57,468 nt of DNA from Gemmatimonadota bacterium. Lineage in GTDB: Bacteria > Gemmatimonadota > Gemmatimonadetes > Longimicrobiales > Gaopeijiaceae. Positions 43,127 to 51,524 of this stretch are shown here, one piece after another. Where the stretch lies: positions 1-57,468 of the forward strand of contig DQPL01000020.1 of NCBI GenBank assembly GCA_015664885.1, read 5' to 3'. The position numbers were made by a program, and so were the translations under genes. Below the pieces are notes generated by a model. That model did no database searches, was not told the origin of the DNA, and saw only the letters and a list, made by a program, of their open reading frames with translations. Position 1 is the stretch's first letter. The number at the start of each line of letters is the position of its first letter.

Positions 43127-44080
43127 TTACACGACGAGCCAGCGCTCGGTTTGTGTCCACAAGCGCTCGGCAACCGCGACGTCCTGAGCTTCCGCACTCG
43201 CCGGCTTGGGCTGGCAGTCGGAGAAGTACCGGCCGGCCAACTCGGCCGTATGGGGATGCGTGGCGCACACGATGGATGTGGACGCACCGCAAGTCACGTC
43301 CTTGGTGAACGGGCTCATGAGCGTCATCGCGATGCTGGCTAGCCGCGAGCTGCGCGCGATGTTGGTGGCCATCATGGTCCCCGGATGCAGAGAGCATGCG
43401 GTGATCCCCTCGTCTCCGTATCTGCGCTGGAGCTCTGATGCGAACAGCACGTTGCACAGCTTCGCCTGGCCGTAGGCCACCAGCCCCGAGTACTGGTCGG
43501 CCGTGAGCGGAAGCCGATCGAAGTCGAGCCTGCGAGGCGTGCGGTGCGACTCACTCGACACCATGACGACCCGCCCACCACCGTTTGCGAGAAGCTTCGG
43601 CAGCAGGGCCTGCACTAGTAGGAAGTGCCCGACGTGGCATACGCCGACCGTTCGCTCGAGCGCACCATCGACCTCCTCGTAGCGGCCACCGAACACGCCG
43701 GCATTGCATACCAGCACGTCGACCGAGTCGGCGTCGATGCGCCCGGCGAAGTCACGAATGCTCTGGCGAGACCCAAGATCCAACTCGCCGAGCTCTGCGA
43801 GCGCCCCGGGGTGCTGCGAGATCGCACGCGCGACCGCATCAGCGCCTGTCGTTCCATCGCGGCACGCGAAGATCACGCGGGCGCCCGCCGAGGCCAGCGC
43901 CCTCGCCGTGTGGAAGCCGATTCCACTGTTGGCGCCCGTCACGATCATGAGCTGCCCAGACAGGTCCAGGCCGGCCACCGCCTCGTCCGCCGTGGTCCGG
44001 GGCCCGAAGGTCCCACTCCAGTCCCGCAAAGGTCGGCTCCTGTTCAGTATGTTCGTCCCGACATCCCCAGAAACTCGCAC
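43127..44080 (-). CDS. Short-chain dehydrogenase/reductase (retinol-dehydrogenase-like)
   Basis: A 317-residue classical SDR. The cofactor motif TGANSGIGFHTARALA (about 48-63) is followed by VDVLVCNAGVF (about 119-129), the catalytic Ser in VMVSSESH (about 172-179) and YGQAK (YxxxK, about 202-206). The N-terminal extension and the phrase SLHPGTMMATNIAR are typical of the retinol dehydrogenase/WW-oxidoreductase-like group. The start is GTG at 44080. The substrate is unknown. It is divergent from a secreted protein gene at 44188 and lies about 65 nt downstream of nothing else on its strand. Confidence 0.85.
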   Translation of the reverse strand: MRVSGDVGTNILNRSRPLRDWSGTFGPRTTADEAVAGLDLSGQLMIVTGANSGIGFHTARALASAGARVIFACRDGTTGADAVARAISQHPGALAELGELDLGSRQSIRDFAGRIDADSVDVLVCNAGVFGGRYEEVDGALERTVGVCHVGHFLLVQALLPKLLANGGGRVVMVSSESHRTPRRLDFDRLPLTADQYSGLVAYGQAKLCNVLFASELQRRYGDEGITACSLHPGTMMATNIARSSRLASIAMTLMSPFTKDVTCGASTSIVCATHPHTAELAGRYFSDCQPKPASAEAQDVAVAERLWTQTERWLVV

Positions 44081-44187
44081 TCTGGCGCTCGAGCAGAAGA
44101 ATCTCGACTATGCTCCAAGGCCACTTCGCACACCTCGGATCCCTATCCCACCGTGGCGCCGCAGATGTCGCCGAGGAGCACAATTCG

Positions 44188-44823
44188 ATGCCAGACCACC
44201 GCATCGCGCGAGCGATCACCACGCTCGCCGGACTGTTCGCGCTTCTGGCGCTCGCGACGGCAGACGTCGCCGCACAGCGCATCGTGCGCGCAGACTCTCT
44301 CCGGCAAATCCAATCCGTAGTGCCGATGAGCGGCCCTGCGGGCACTCAGATCTCGGTCAGCTCCGACAACCTGCCACTGGCCGCTCGAGTGCACATCGCG
44401 GTCGGGATGCTGCACGCGGGCTTCGAGACGATCGGCCAGGCGGCACAAGGGGAGTGGGGGGAGATCAGCGCGTCGGTCCAGATCCCGGCGGCCTCGACGT
44501 GGGACCGGCCCCTCTACGTGATCGCGCTGGACGGCGTGTTCAGTCCGATCGGAATCTCGGATCCGTTCCACGTCACCAACGATGACGGAATGATTCGACG
44601 TACGGGGCGCGTGATCGACGAGGGAGGACCGTGCTTGGCGCTACTGGACGACAACGGCCTGCTTTACGCGCTCGCCGGCGAGCTCGGCGGCTTCCGACCC
44701 GGCGACGAGGTAGTGGTGGACGGCACGTACTCCGGATCGAGCCCCTGCAGGGACGGCAGCACGATCGGTGTAGCGCGCATCGAGGCGCGAGACCCTCCCC
44801 TGGGCGGCCCAAGAACGCCATGA
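44188..44823 (+). CDS. Secreted protein with IPT-like and C-terminal OB-like domains
   Basis: A 211-residue exported protein with a signal peptide (MPDHRIARAITTL to VAAQR, about 1-30). A TIG/IPT-like segment follows (VVPMSGPAGTQISVSSDNLPL, about 43-63), then a beta domain (GPCLALLDDNGLLYALAG to GVARIEARD, about 145-200) resembling DUF5818-type small barrels; two Cys there could form a disulfide. ATG 44188 follows GAGGAG. Its stop overlaps the start of the broken cupin gene by ATGA. Function unknown. Confidence 0.6.
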   Translation: MPDHRIARAITTLAGLFALLALATADVAAQRIVRADSLRQIQSVVPMSGPAGTQISVSSDNLPLAARVHIAVGMLHAGFETIGQAAQGEWGEISASVQIPAASTWDRPLYVIALDGVFSPIGISDPFHVTNDDGMIRRTGRVIDEGGPCLALLDDNGLLYALAGELGGFRPGDEVVVDGTYSGSSPCRDGSTIGVARIEARDPPLGGPRTP

Positions 44824-45090
44824 GCGAGGTAAGAGTCGTCCGACCCGGTGGACCCAGTAACGGTCACCCGAGGCGCTGGCGACGAATACCGCTATCTGGC
44901 GACCGGGGCCAACACCGACGGCACATACTTTCTCATGGAAGCCCTCGTACCTCCGGGTGCCGGGCCGCCACCACATACGCAGACGCGTGAGGAGGAGGGC
45001 TTCTACATACTCGAGGGAAGCCTGACGTTCTGGCCCGACGGCGAAGAGACTCGGGTAGGGCCAGGCACCTTCATCAACGTGCCCAAGGGG
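44820..45090 (+). pseudogene. Cupin-domain protein, frameshifted and 3'-truncated
   Basis: An ATG at 44820 overlapping the previous stop reads MSEVRVVRPG. A shift of one base near 44848 then leads into a clear cupin: VTVTRGAGDEYRYLATGA, LMEALVPPGAGPPPHTQTREEEGFYILEGSL and GPGTFINVPKGV. This is cupin motif 1 (P-P-H-x-[HQ]-E) and the start of motif 2. After about 45090 the cupin similarity ends and the sequence becomes the antisense of another gene's 5' end. Cupins of this group are small metal-binding proteins of about 150-170 residues. Confidence 0.7.
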
Positions 45091-45183
45091 GTAGATGATT
45101 TTTCCGAACCCTGCCAGGAGATGTGCGGTGCCGAGGCCAAGCACGATGGCCATCAGTGCCATGACGTACTCGAACTCGTTCAA
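45091..45183 (-). pseudogene. Membrane-protein gene, 5' stub
   Basis: A TTG at 45183 after AAAGGGGG opens NEFEYVMALMAIVLGLGTAHLLAGFGKII, the conserved first transmembrane segment of an uncharacterised bacterial inner-membrane family. After about 31 codons it runs into the broken cupin on the other strand and loses similarity. Only the start of the gene survives, so a deletion or recombination joined two truncated genes at about 45085-45095. Confidence 0.6.
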
Positions 45184-45297
45184 TCATCCCCCTTTCGGTT
45201 CGCCTGCCCAACTTGACCTCGCGGCCCGATACAGTCCCAAGCGTAGCCAGAACATGGCGCTCGGCGCGAATAGCAGCCAGGCGGGTTCCGAAAACAT
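45184..45297 (-). CDS. Possible 37-codon hydrophobic peptide or upstream gene end
   Basis: ATG 45297 opens MFSEPAWLLFAPSAMFWLRL and ends with TGA directly before the TTG start of the membrane-protein stub, an arrangement suggesting coupled translation. The frame is open a little further upstream. The sequence has a hydrophobic patch with Trp and Phe, like a small membrane peptide. It may equally be the tail of an eroded gene. I do not recognise it. Confidence 0.25.
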   Translation of the reverse strand: MFSEPAWLLFAPSAMFWLRLGLYRAARSSWAGEPKGG

Positions 45298-45536
45298 CCT
45301 CTTCACTCCAATAGGGACGCCGCATAACGGACAAGCTTACGAACCCTATCGCTTATCGATCCTCACAGTCAGACTCCCGAACCTCGACAATTGGCACGAT
45401 CATTGAGGAAATCGCACACGGTTCGCAAAGAGGGACGATTCACCTTGTCTAGCGCCATCGCCCGTAGTCAACCGCATCACGCGTCAGAATCACTCACCTC
45501 GCTGCTTCGGGGCTGCTAGGTGGTCCTCTCCGGCTG
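45298..45536. other. Non-coding gap, nothing recognised
   Basis: About 240 nt between the stub region and the 3' end of the aminotransferase gene. Short open frames exist on both strands but none resembles a protein. No hairpin with U-tract, tRNA or repeat is apparent. It is probably residue of the same deletion that truncated the neighbours. Confidence 0.4.
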
Positions 45537-46799
45537 CTAGGCGCCTAACGCGAGATAGTCACGCACGCGTTCAAATCCAGCGTCGATCTTCGGGAGATCG
45601 TGCACCCAGGGGCCGAACGACACACGGATTGCATGCTCGAGTGACGACCCGAAGCCGCTCCCGGGCACGAAGATCACACCGGTGTTCTCGAGGATTTCTC
45701 GAACAAACCGGTCGCCGTCGCGGCCGACGTTGACGACGCAGAAGAGCCCGCCTTGGGGAGGCATGTGGGGCATGCCGAGGTGTTCTTCAATGCACCGAGC
45801 AGTATGCTCACCCGCCCTCTTGTACTGCTGCCGAGCCTCTTCCAGGTACTCCCCGAGCGATCCGTCCTTGACCGCCTTGTGCAGGTAGTTGGCGAGCGCG
45901 TATTGGTGGACTGTGTCGCCGCACAGCGTGGTCGTTTGCTGCACGATCTCGAGCGCTTCTATGACTTCCGGTGCCGCCTCGACCCACCCCAAGCGACGCC
46001 CTAACCCCCGACACCACTTCGAGTTGGAATGCAGGCGCACGAGGTTGGGGAAGCGCACCGGGCTCGCTGAATAATGATCGGGCTGCTTCTCTAGGAAGCA
46101 CTGCGCTCGGTATGCGAAGTCGACCACGACGAAGCAGCCGGCCGCCCGCGCGCGCTCGACGATCTCGAAGAAGAGAGCGTCGGGCACCATCTGACTCGTC
46201 GGATTGTCGGGGGAGGAAAAGAGCATCATGCGCGGACGATCTCGCTCGAGGATCTGGTCGAGCGCGAGCAGCAACGCTTCGGAGTCCGACATGAACGACC
46301 AACTGCCCAGATCGAGCACGGGTAGCCGAACGATCTCGATCCCCTGCGGCCCGAAGCCCAACTGGGGTCCGTAGTTCGCGTACGACGGATCGAAAAGCAG
46401 CACGCGATCGCCAGGATCGAGCAGCGCCATGAAGAGGCTGTGGGTGAGCTGCGTCGAGCTCTGTCCGACGAGGATATGCTCGTCGGCCAGACCCTCGGTC
46501 TTGTACAGCGCCTGATCAGCGCATACGAGCGCCTCACGCAACTCGGGAAGCCCGCGAGTCGGCCCGTAGGCCCCCAGTTCGTGAAAGAGGCTTGAGTCGT
46601 CCGCGACCCTCTGGTATGCGGCGCGTAGCGCTTCGGGCGCGCGATGGTTGACCCATCCGCCCGCGAACGAGATGACATCGTCGGGGTCGAGTCCGAGCGC
46701 GATGACGTTTTGTCGGTCCGCAAGCTTCATGATCTCGCGAATCGGACTCTGCTTGAGCTTCGGATCGCGTAGACGAGCGGACACAGGTGGAATGTTCAT
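45537..46799 (-). CDS. PLP-dependent class I/II aminotransferase
   Basis: A 420-residue fold-type I aminotransferase. PLP contacts are all present: SSPDNPTSQ (Asn199), VVDFAYRAQ (Asp227, Tyr230), the Schiff-base lysine Lys261 in HSNSKWCRGLG, and a C-terminal Arg in IRVSFG that binds the substrate carboxylate. GAYGPTRGLPELREAL (about 77-92) is the usual glycine-rich early motif. The frame is open 71 codons further upstream, but ATG 46799 starts the conserved N-terminus. Substrate specificity (aspartate, aromatic, or 2-aminoadipate type) cannot be told. Divergent from the J-domain pseudogene. Confidence 0.87.
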   Translation of the reverse strand: MNIPPVSARLRDPKLKQSPIREIMKLADRQNVIALGLDPDDVISFAGGWVNHRAPEALRAAYQRVADDSSLFHELGAYGPTRGLPELREALVCADQALYKTEGLADEHILVGQSSTQLTHSLFMALLDPGDRVLLFDPSYANYGPQLGFGPQGIEIVRLPVLDLGSWSFMSDSEALLLALDQILERDRPRMMLFSSPDNPTSQMVPDALFFEIVERARAAGCFVVVDFAYRAQCFLEKQPDHYSASPVRFPNLVRLHSNSKWCRGLGRRLGWVEAAPEVIEALEIVQQTTTLCGDTVHQYALANYLHKAVKDGSLGEYLEEARQQYKRAGEHTARCIEEHLGMPHMPPQGGLFCVVNVGRDGDRFVREILENTGVIFVPGSGFGSSLEHAIRVSFGPWVHDLPKIDAGFERVRDYLALGA

Positions 46800-46920
46800 C
46801 GGCAGAGGATGACGGAGCACGTATCTATCTGCAACCGCGGGGCGTCTCACGGCGTCAAAGAGACGCGAGGCACGTTGCGATATGTAACGAGCCCAAGTCA
46901 CATGATGTGGGGACAGCAGG

Positions 46921-47846
46921 ATGCCTGAGGATCGACTCGCCACGGTAGCTAAGTCACTCGGAATGTCGCGGACGCCGGAGAGCATGGAGGCGCTGCGCAG
47001 GGACATCCGCACGGAGCTCAGTGACCTCCACCCGGACCGGAACGGAACGGAGGCGACTTCGCCAGTACCGAATTTCGGGAGCGCTACACTGAGCTCTCGA
47101 ACGCCCTAGCGGAGCTCGACGGCGATACCGGCACTACGGCCTTGGTTCCGGTTTCGACTGTCGCCCCCATGGTCACCGCAATTCTCGAGGCGCTCAACAC
47201 GTCCGGCCAATTGGAGGGCCAGAAGCGTTCCTCGGTGGAGCGCGGCGCAGCAATTCGCGCGGAGGCCAAAGGGGAGGCCGCGTATCGTTTTCGGCTGTCT
47301 CGTTACACGTCGGGAGTCGTCGGGATGCTCGCCTCGGCGGTCTGGCTCTTCCCCACCATGGTCAGCGCTTTCGGCAGCGAGGACGCGTCCACAGTGCTCG
47401 AGGCGTCGATCCTCACGCCCATGTTCGCGCACGCGCTGTTCGAGCCCGTCTCGTTCGGAATCGGCCTCTATGCGTGGATGTTCTTCGCGCTCACATGGTT
47501 CATGGAGCAAAACGACCGCTCCCGCATTGATTGGGTTACGACCGACGCCGCGCGCAGCGCGCTCATGCGCCGTGCCATTGCGTCCGCGCGGGTCCGCGGC
47601 GAGCAGGACTCGATCACCAAGTCGGGCTTGCGTGACGCCGTGGGCAGTCGTTTCCGCCCGATCTTCGCACTACGCGCGCTGGGCGTTCGTGACGTGACCG
47701 CCTCGTTCCTCGATCGCGTCGTGGGTCATCACATCACTGAGCTCGTAGCTCAAGGTGGGCTCACGCCGTCGGAGTCGGCATCGCTCAGCCCTCGCTACTC
47801 GATCGCCGAGTCCGTGACCAGCGAGCTCAACCTCGGCGAGGAATAG
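46921..47846 (+). pseudogene. J-domain membrane protein disrupted by a 5-bp duplication
   Basis: ATG 46921 opens an N-terminal J domain ending in the diagnostic ELSDLHPDRNG. Directly after HPDRN the pentamer GGAAC is present twice (47039-47043 and 47044-47048). Removing one copy restores GGDFASTEFRERYTELSNALAEL and joins smoothly to the rest, which has two membrane segments (GVVGMLASAVWLFPTMVSAF and FGIGLYAWMFFALTWFM) and a helical C-terminus ending at TAG 47846. The repaired protein has about 307 residues, a J-domain co-chaperone anchored in the membrane. As sequenced, translation stops at 47109. An internal start could give a product without the J domain. Confidence 0.75.
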
Positions 47847-47899
47847 CCGCGGAGAGCCTGGCGTCTGACATTCACGGGTGGCGTTGACGATCGCCCTCG

Positions 47900-49042
47900 C
47901 TAGAAGATGTTCGCTTCCACTGCTACACCCTCTGAGAAACGCCCGTGGCGGAAGGCGCTCACATCGACAGTTCGCGCCTCGCCGTCTGCAACCAACTCCG
48001 AGACCGCCAACCCCGTCGCCGGCGCGTGCATGATGCCGTGCCCCGAAAAGCCACAGGCGTCGATCCACGCCTGGGCGCGGGGGTTGAATCCGATAATCGG
48101 GCTGTTGTCCGGGCTCACGCCGTAGTAGCCCCACCAGCTGCCCTTGCGGTCGATCCCGAGGTCTTCCCACCACGGGAAGCGATCGACACCGGTCAGCAAA
48201 ACGTGCTCCAACCACTGCTCTTCCACCCCCTCGGTGAAGCCATACTCCTGCTCGAGATCGTCGAGCCCGAAGAGCACGCGCTCGCCCTCGCTGCGCAGAT
48301 AGACCCCGGTCGCAAGGTCGATGGTCAACGGGTAGGTGCGCGTGTCGTCGATGGGAGCGCTCAAAAAGATTTGGATGCGCTTCGGGCCGACCTGCAGCTC
48401 CAGCCCGGCCAGTGAGGCGACGCCCCCCGACCACGCTCCGGCCGCGTTGACCACATGTGCGCAGTGGAAGACCTCATCTCCGCTGCGCACCTCCCATCCC
48501 GACGCACGGGGGGCGATTCGCGTGACAGGTGTTGCGAATCGATACGCCACCCCGAGCTGCTTTCCCATCGCCACCCATGCGTGCGTGGCCAAGTGCGGAT
48601 CGATCACACCGTCCCACGGGCCGAACGTCGCGCCCGCTAGACCCTCTGCATTGAAGTCCACATAGCGCTGGGCCTCCTCGGTGTCGAGCACGTCGACCGG
48701 GGCGCCGAGACTGCGTTGCAGAGCAACCGACTCCAGATGCCGGTCCCACCTTTCGTGCGGTACCAGTAGTAGGTATCCGATGTCCTGGTACCCGATTCTG
48801 TGGCCGTGCTTCTGTTCGAATTCCCGGTAGACCGCGAGCGAGTGCATCGACAGTCGAACGTTGGCCTCGGTAGTGAATTGCACGCGTACGCCGGCCGCGC
48901 TCTTCCCGGTCGAGCCCATCGCGGGAGCGACCTCCTTCTCCACTACCATGACGCTGAGTCCCCGCGAGGCGAGGTGCCAGGCGCTCGAGGCACCGACGAT
49001 TCCCGCGCCGATGACCACGACGTCTGGGGCGCTCGTATTCAG
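47900..49042 (-). CDS. FAD-dependent amine/amino-acid oxidoreductase (sarcosine oxidase/DAO family)
   Basis: About 380 residues of the DAO family (D-amino acid dehydrogenase, sarcosine or glycine oxidase). The FAD motif VVVIGAGIVGASSAWHLA (about 7-24) is followed by VVEKE and GSTGKSAAGVRVQF (the flavin-contact region), the middle strand VVNAAGAWSG (about 200-209) and the C-terminal GYYGVSPDNSPIIG and CGFSGHGIMHAPATG. The start is uncertain: no ATG or GTG lies near the N-terminus, and a CTG at 49042, overlapping the preceding TGA as CTGA and preceded by GGAGGGGACGGA, fits best. An ATG at 49141 would overlap the TolC remnant by 100 nt. It could demethylate N-methyl amino acids, in line with the Rieske/GcvT genes, but that is speculation. 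Confidence 0.8.
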   Translation of the reverse strand: MNTSAPDVVVIGAGIVGASSAWHLASRGLSVMVVEKEVAPAMGSTGKSAAGVRVQFTTEANVRLSMHSLAVYREFEQKHGHRIGYQDIGYLLLVPHERWDRHLESVALQRSLGAPVDVLDTEEAQRYVDFNAEGLAGATFGPWDGVIDPHLATHAWVAMGKQLGVAYRFATPVTRIAPRASGWEVRSGDEVFHCAHVVNAAGAWSGGVASLAGLELQVGPKRIQIFLSAPIDDTRTYPLTIDLATGVYLRSEGERVLFGLDDLEQEYGFTEGVEEQWLEHVLLTGVDRFPWWEDLGIDRKGSWWGYYGVSPDNSPIIGFNPRAQAWIDACGFSGHGIMHAPATGLAVSELVADGEARTVDVSAFRHGRFSEGVAVEANIF

Positions 49043-49724
49043 TCCGTCCCCTCCATCACTCCGAAGCGTTGCAGTAGTGGTATGCCGAGCTCGAAGTCGT
49101 AGAAAGTGAGCTGCTGGATGCGGAGCAGCGAGCGACGCCATCCGAGGTAGGCGTCGAGGAAATTATTCGTGGTGTCGACCTGACGCCGGAAGCTCTGAAG
49201 CAGATCGAGCGCCGCGATCGAGCCCTGCAGGTAGAGCTCCAGACTCGACGCCGACAGCTCGGTGGCCAAGAGGAGGTTCTGCTCCATCGCAAGCGCGCGG
49301 TCCCCGAACTCTTCGGCGTTGCGCACCTGGTTCACCACGTCGGACCGGATCGACTGCTCAGCCTGGTCGATTCGCAACCTGGTCTGATCAAGCCCGATGC
49401 GAGACGCCGCGATACGGCAGCTGTGCTCTCCCCAATCCCAGATGGGGAGGTAGGCGTTGACCTCGACGGTATACGTGTTCGTGGGGTCGGCCCTAATCCG
49501 ATCGAAGATCGGGTCCTGGGCTTCACGGCCGTAGCTGAACGCGAGATCCATGCGAAAGCCGCGCCTACCCTTCGTTTCTTCCAGCCTGATCTCGTTCTCC
49601 CGAAAGTTGATGTTGAGTTGGCGCATGCGCGCTGCGCCGCGCCGGGCGCGGCACCCTTGAAGGCGGCAACCGTGATGAGCACGGTCGTGAAAGTCCACAC
49701 CCAGCGCCTACTGACGTCCATCAT
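49039..49724 (-). pseudogene. TolC-family outer-membrane efflux protein, internal deletion
   Basis: ATG 49724 (or 49721), after AAAGGGG, starts a good signal peptide (MMDVSRRWVWTFTTVLIT to PGAAQ). Directly after it, near 49625, the frame changes and only the second half of a TolC-type protein follows: LNINFRENEIRLEETKG, YLPIWDWGE, LRIDQAEQSIRSDVV and the helix SSLELYLQGSIAALDLLQSF. TolC proteins have about 430-500 residues; here roughly 220 remain, so some 200 codons of the first repeat are gone and the junction is out of frame. The end overlaps the FAD oxidoreductase start. Confidence 0.75.
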
Positions 49725-49883
49725 CCCAGTCCCCTTTGTCGGATTCTGCCTAGCCACAACGGTCGTTCCTACGCGGCTCGCGGTGAAGAGTTGCACGACC
49801 CTAATGGGACATCTGGCAGGTCGCGGGTGTTTACGCACCTTCCGAGGGTACGCCGGCGGGATCGAAGAACTGGTCCGCCAGGG

Positions 49884-50213
49884 TCAGGGGCGAGAAATAG
49901 GCCCGTGCCTTTCGGCACGGGCCCGGTCGCCGCAGCGACAAGACCGCAACTCGATTGGATGCTCTCCTGGAGCCTGCTTGTGGTTCGCCTCCACGGCGAT
50001 GCTGATATCGACGCTGTCACCAACTACGACGTTCGCCGCCCAACTTCCGACACCGACACCACAGTCGCCGCGAACGACTCTGAGCTCCGTCTCGAAGCTC
50101 GCGACCTGCATGACGCCACCCAACATCTCCTGCATCTACGCCGGAATGTCTTTCACGCCGAGGATGGTGATGGGCAGCTCAACCACGTGCACCCGACCCC
50201 AGCCACGGCCAAA
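49884..50213 (-). pseudogene. YceI-family lipid-binding protein, C-terminal remnant with nonsense codon
   Basis: Reading leftward: VVELPITILGVKDIPA, then TAG (50138-50136), then MQEMLGGVMQVASFETELRV, GVGVGSWAANVVVGDSVDIS and IAVEANHK. This order is the second half of a YceI-type protein (exported isoprenoid/lipid-binding barrel). Upstream of about 50213 similarity ends and a plus-strand gene fragment begins. The frame runs through the terminator hairpin at 49900-49923, so the natural stop was also lost. About 100 of roughly 200 codons remain. Confidence 0.68.
49900..49923 (-). terminator. Rho-independent terminator of the former YceI gene
   Basis: GGCCCGTGCC and GGCACGGGCC form a perfect 10-bp stem. 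The minus-strand RNA has a GAAA tetraloop and is followed by U-AUUUCU. It lies just after the YceI remnant's coding part, so it is the terminator of that dead gene, still intact. Confidence 0.75.
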
Positions 50214-50242
50214 ACGCGCTCTGTGTCCTGTTGCTCGAGTCC

Positions 50243-50626
50243 ATGGTCGCGGATGCCGCCGAAGCACTGGATGCAGACGAGCTGGTCGCCGAGCTCAAGC
50301 GCGTAACGGATCTCGGGCCCCCGGGGCAACGCGCGCGCGATGTCGCCAACATGGAGCTCGCCAAGTTGCTCGAAACACGAGGGGGCTACGCCAACGCTAG
50401 TGACGCCGCATATTCGTTTAATAATGGCGGCGACATGAGCTACCACTCGACGATGGTGCGGGAGGGTGCTCGCTTGGCAGATCTGGGCGGCGACGTGGGG
50501 CAGGCTCTTGTATGGTACAGGAAGTTCCTAGACCTATTTGTGGCGGCCGACCCAGAGTTCTCGGACCTCCTCGAGAGCATGCGCGCTAGGGTGGCTGAAC
50601 TCGAGACTCAACTCGCGGAGCACTGA
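50243..50626 (+). CDS. TPR-like protein, probably 5'-truncated
   Basis: From ATG 50243 (or TTG 50231) 127 residues are predicted: VADAAEALDADELVAELKRV, then a helical part (ARDVANMELAKLLETRGGYANASDAAYSF, GQALVWYRKFLDLFVAADPEF) in the style of tetratricopeptide or alpha-solenoid proteins, ending in a short coiled coil (RARVAELETQLAEH). The upstream sequence belongs to the opposite-strand YceI remnant, so this is likely the C-terminal end of a longer gene. It overlaps yajQ by one base (TGATG), which suggests they were or still are co-transcribed. Confidence 0.5.
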   Translation: MVADAAEALDADELVAELKRVTDLGPPGQRARDVANMELAKLLETRGGYANASDAAYSFNNGGDMSYHSTMVREGARLADLGGDVGQALVWYRKFLDLFVAADPEFSDLLESMRARVAELETQLAEH

Positions 50627-51126
50627 TGGCCAAGAAAGCCTCATTCGACATCACCACCGGCGTCGACCTCCAGGAGATCGACAACGCGGTGAACATGGCC
50701 AACAAGGAGATCGCCACGCGCTACGACTTCAAGGGCACCACCTGTACGCTCGAGTTCGATCGCGACGCGTCGGCGGTACACCTCGATGCCGACGACGCGT
50801 ACCGGATGGACGCCCTGCTGGGGGTGCTGCGCGAGAAGCTCGCTCGCCGCAAGGTGCCGTTGAAGAACGTCGACGAGGGTAAGGTCGAGATGGGCACGCT
50901 CGGTCGCGCGCGCCTGACTGTGGGGCTAAAACAGGGAATCGATCAGGAGACCGCGAAAAAGATCTCGAAGGACATCCGGGACAACGGCTTCAAGAAGGTC
51001 CAGGTGTCGATTCATGGTGACGAGTTGCGCGTGACGTCGGGCTCCCGCGACACGCTGCAGGAGGTGATGGCGTTCGTTCGCGGCAAGGACTACGGCATGG
51101 AGCTGTCGTTCGGAAATTACCGCTAG
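50626..51126 (+). CDS. yajQ: YajQ-family nucleotide-binding protein
   Basis: A 166-residue protein of the UPF0234/YajQ family, two linked ferredoxin-like domains that bind nucleic acids and, in some species, cyclic di-GMP. It starts with the family pattern SFDITTGVDLQEIDNAVNMA (about 6-25, usually SFDIVSEVDxQEVxNAV). RYDFKG (about 32-37) is invariant. The middle QGIDQETAKKISKDIRD and final RGKDYGMELSFGNYR match the family end (usually LQFVNFR). It is complete and in-frame, in the middle of a decayed region. Function in this organism unknown. Confidence 0.93.
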   Translation: MAKKASFDITTGVDLQEIDNAVNMANKEIATRYDFKGTTCTLEFDRDASAVHLDADDAYRMDALLGVLREKLARRKVPLKNVDEGKVEMGTLGRARLTVGLKQGIDQETAKKISKDIRDNGFKKVQVSIHGDELRVTSGSRDTLQEVMAFVRGKDYGMELSFGNYR

Positions 51127-51263
51127 CTCGGCTGTTACAAGGCTCCTACGTCGCTCGCTGGCCAGCCGTACGCCTCATGACGGAACGCGTCGGGCCCTCC
51201 CCAGAACGACTCTCCCTGAGCAGGACGTGAACATCGCGTTCGCCACGCTCAGAGGGAGGGAAG

Positions 51264-51524
51264 ATGATGGGAATGAAACGTGAGACAGGCCTTCGGCGAG
51301 AAACACGCCCGAGGATCGTGGACGATTGGGTGAATCATCCGCCGGGAGGCGCAATGCTCTGGTGCGAACCGACTCCGCTACCGCCCGCGGACGCTATCCC
51401 GGCAGACGAAGCGACAGGTGAAGATGGTCCGCCGTCCCGACATGGCGGAGCGAATGAAAGCCCAGCGCCCAAAAGGCCATTTCGACCGCTCGGTTCCTTC
51501 ATTCCGGACGACCATTCGTTCTGA
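51264..51524 (+). CDS. Possible small proline-rich protein
   Basis: ATG 51264, right after GAGGGAGGGAAG, gives 86 codons: a basic start (MKRETGLRRETRPR), one Cys/Trp-containing segment (GGAMLWCEPTPLPP) and a Pro-rich tail. The good ribosome site is the main support; no family is recognised. It overlaps the 3' end of the broken membrane-protein gene on the other strand by 26 nt. Confidence 0.3.
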   Translation: MMGMKRETGLRRETRPRIVDDWVNHPPGGAMLWCEPTPLPPADAIPADEATGEDGPPSRHGGANESPAPKRPFRPLGSFIPDDHSF

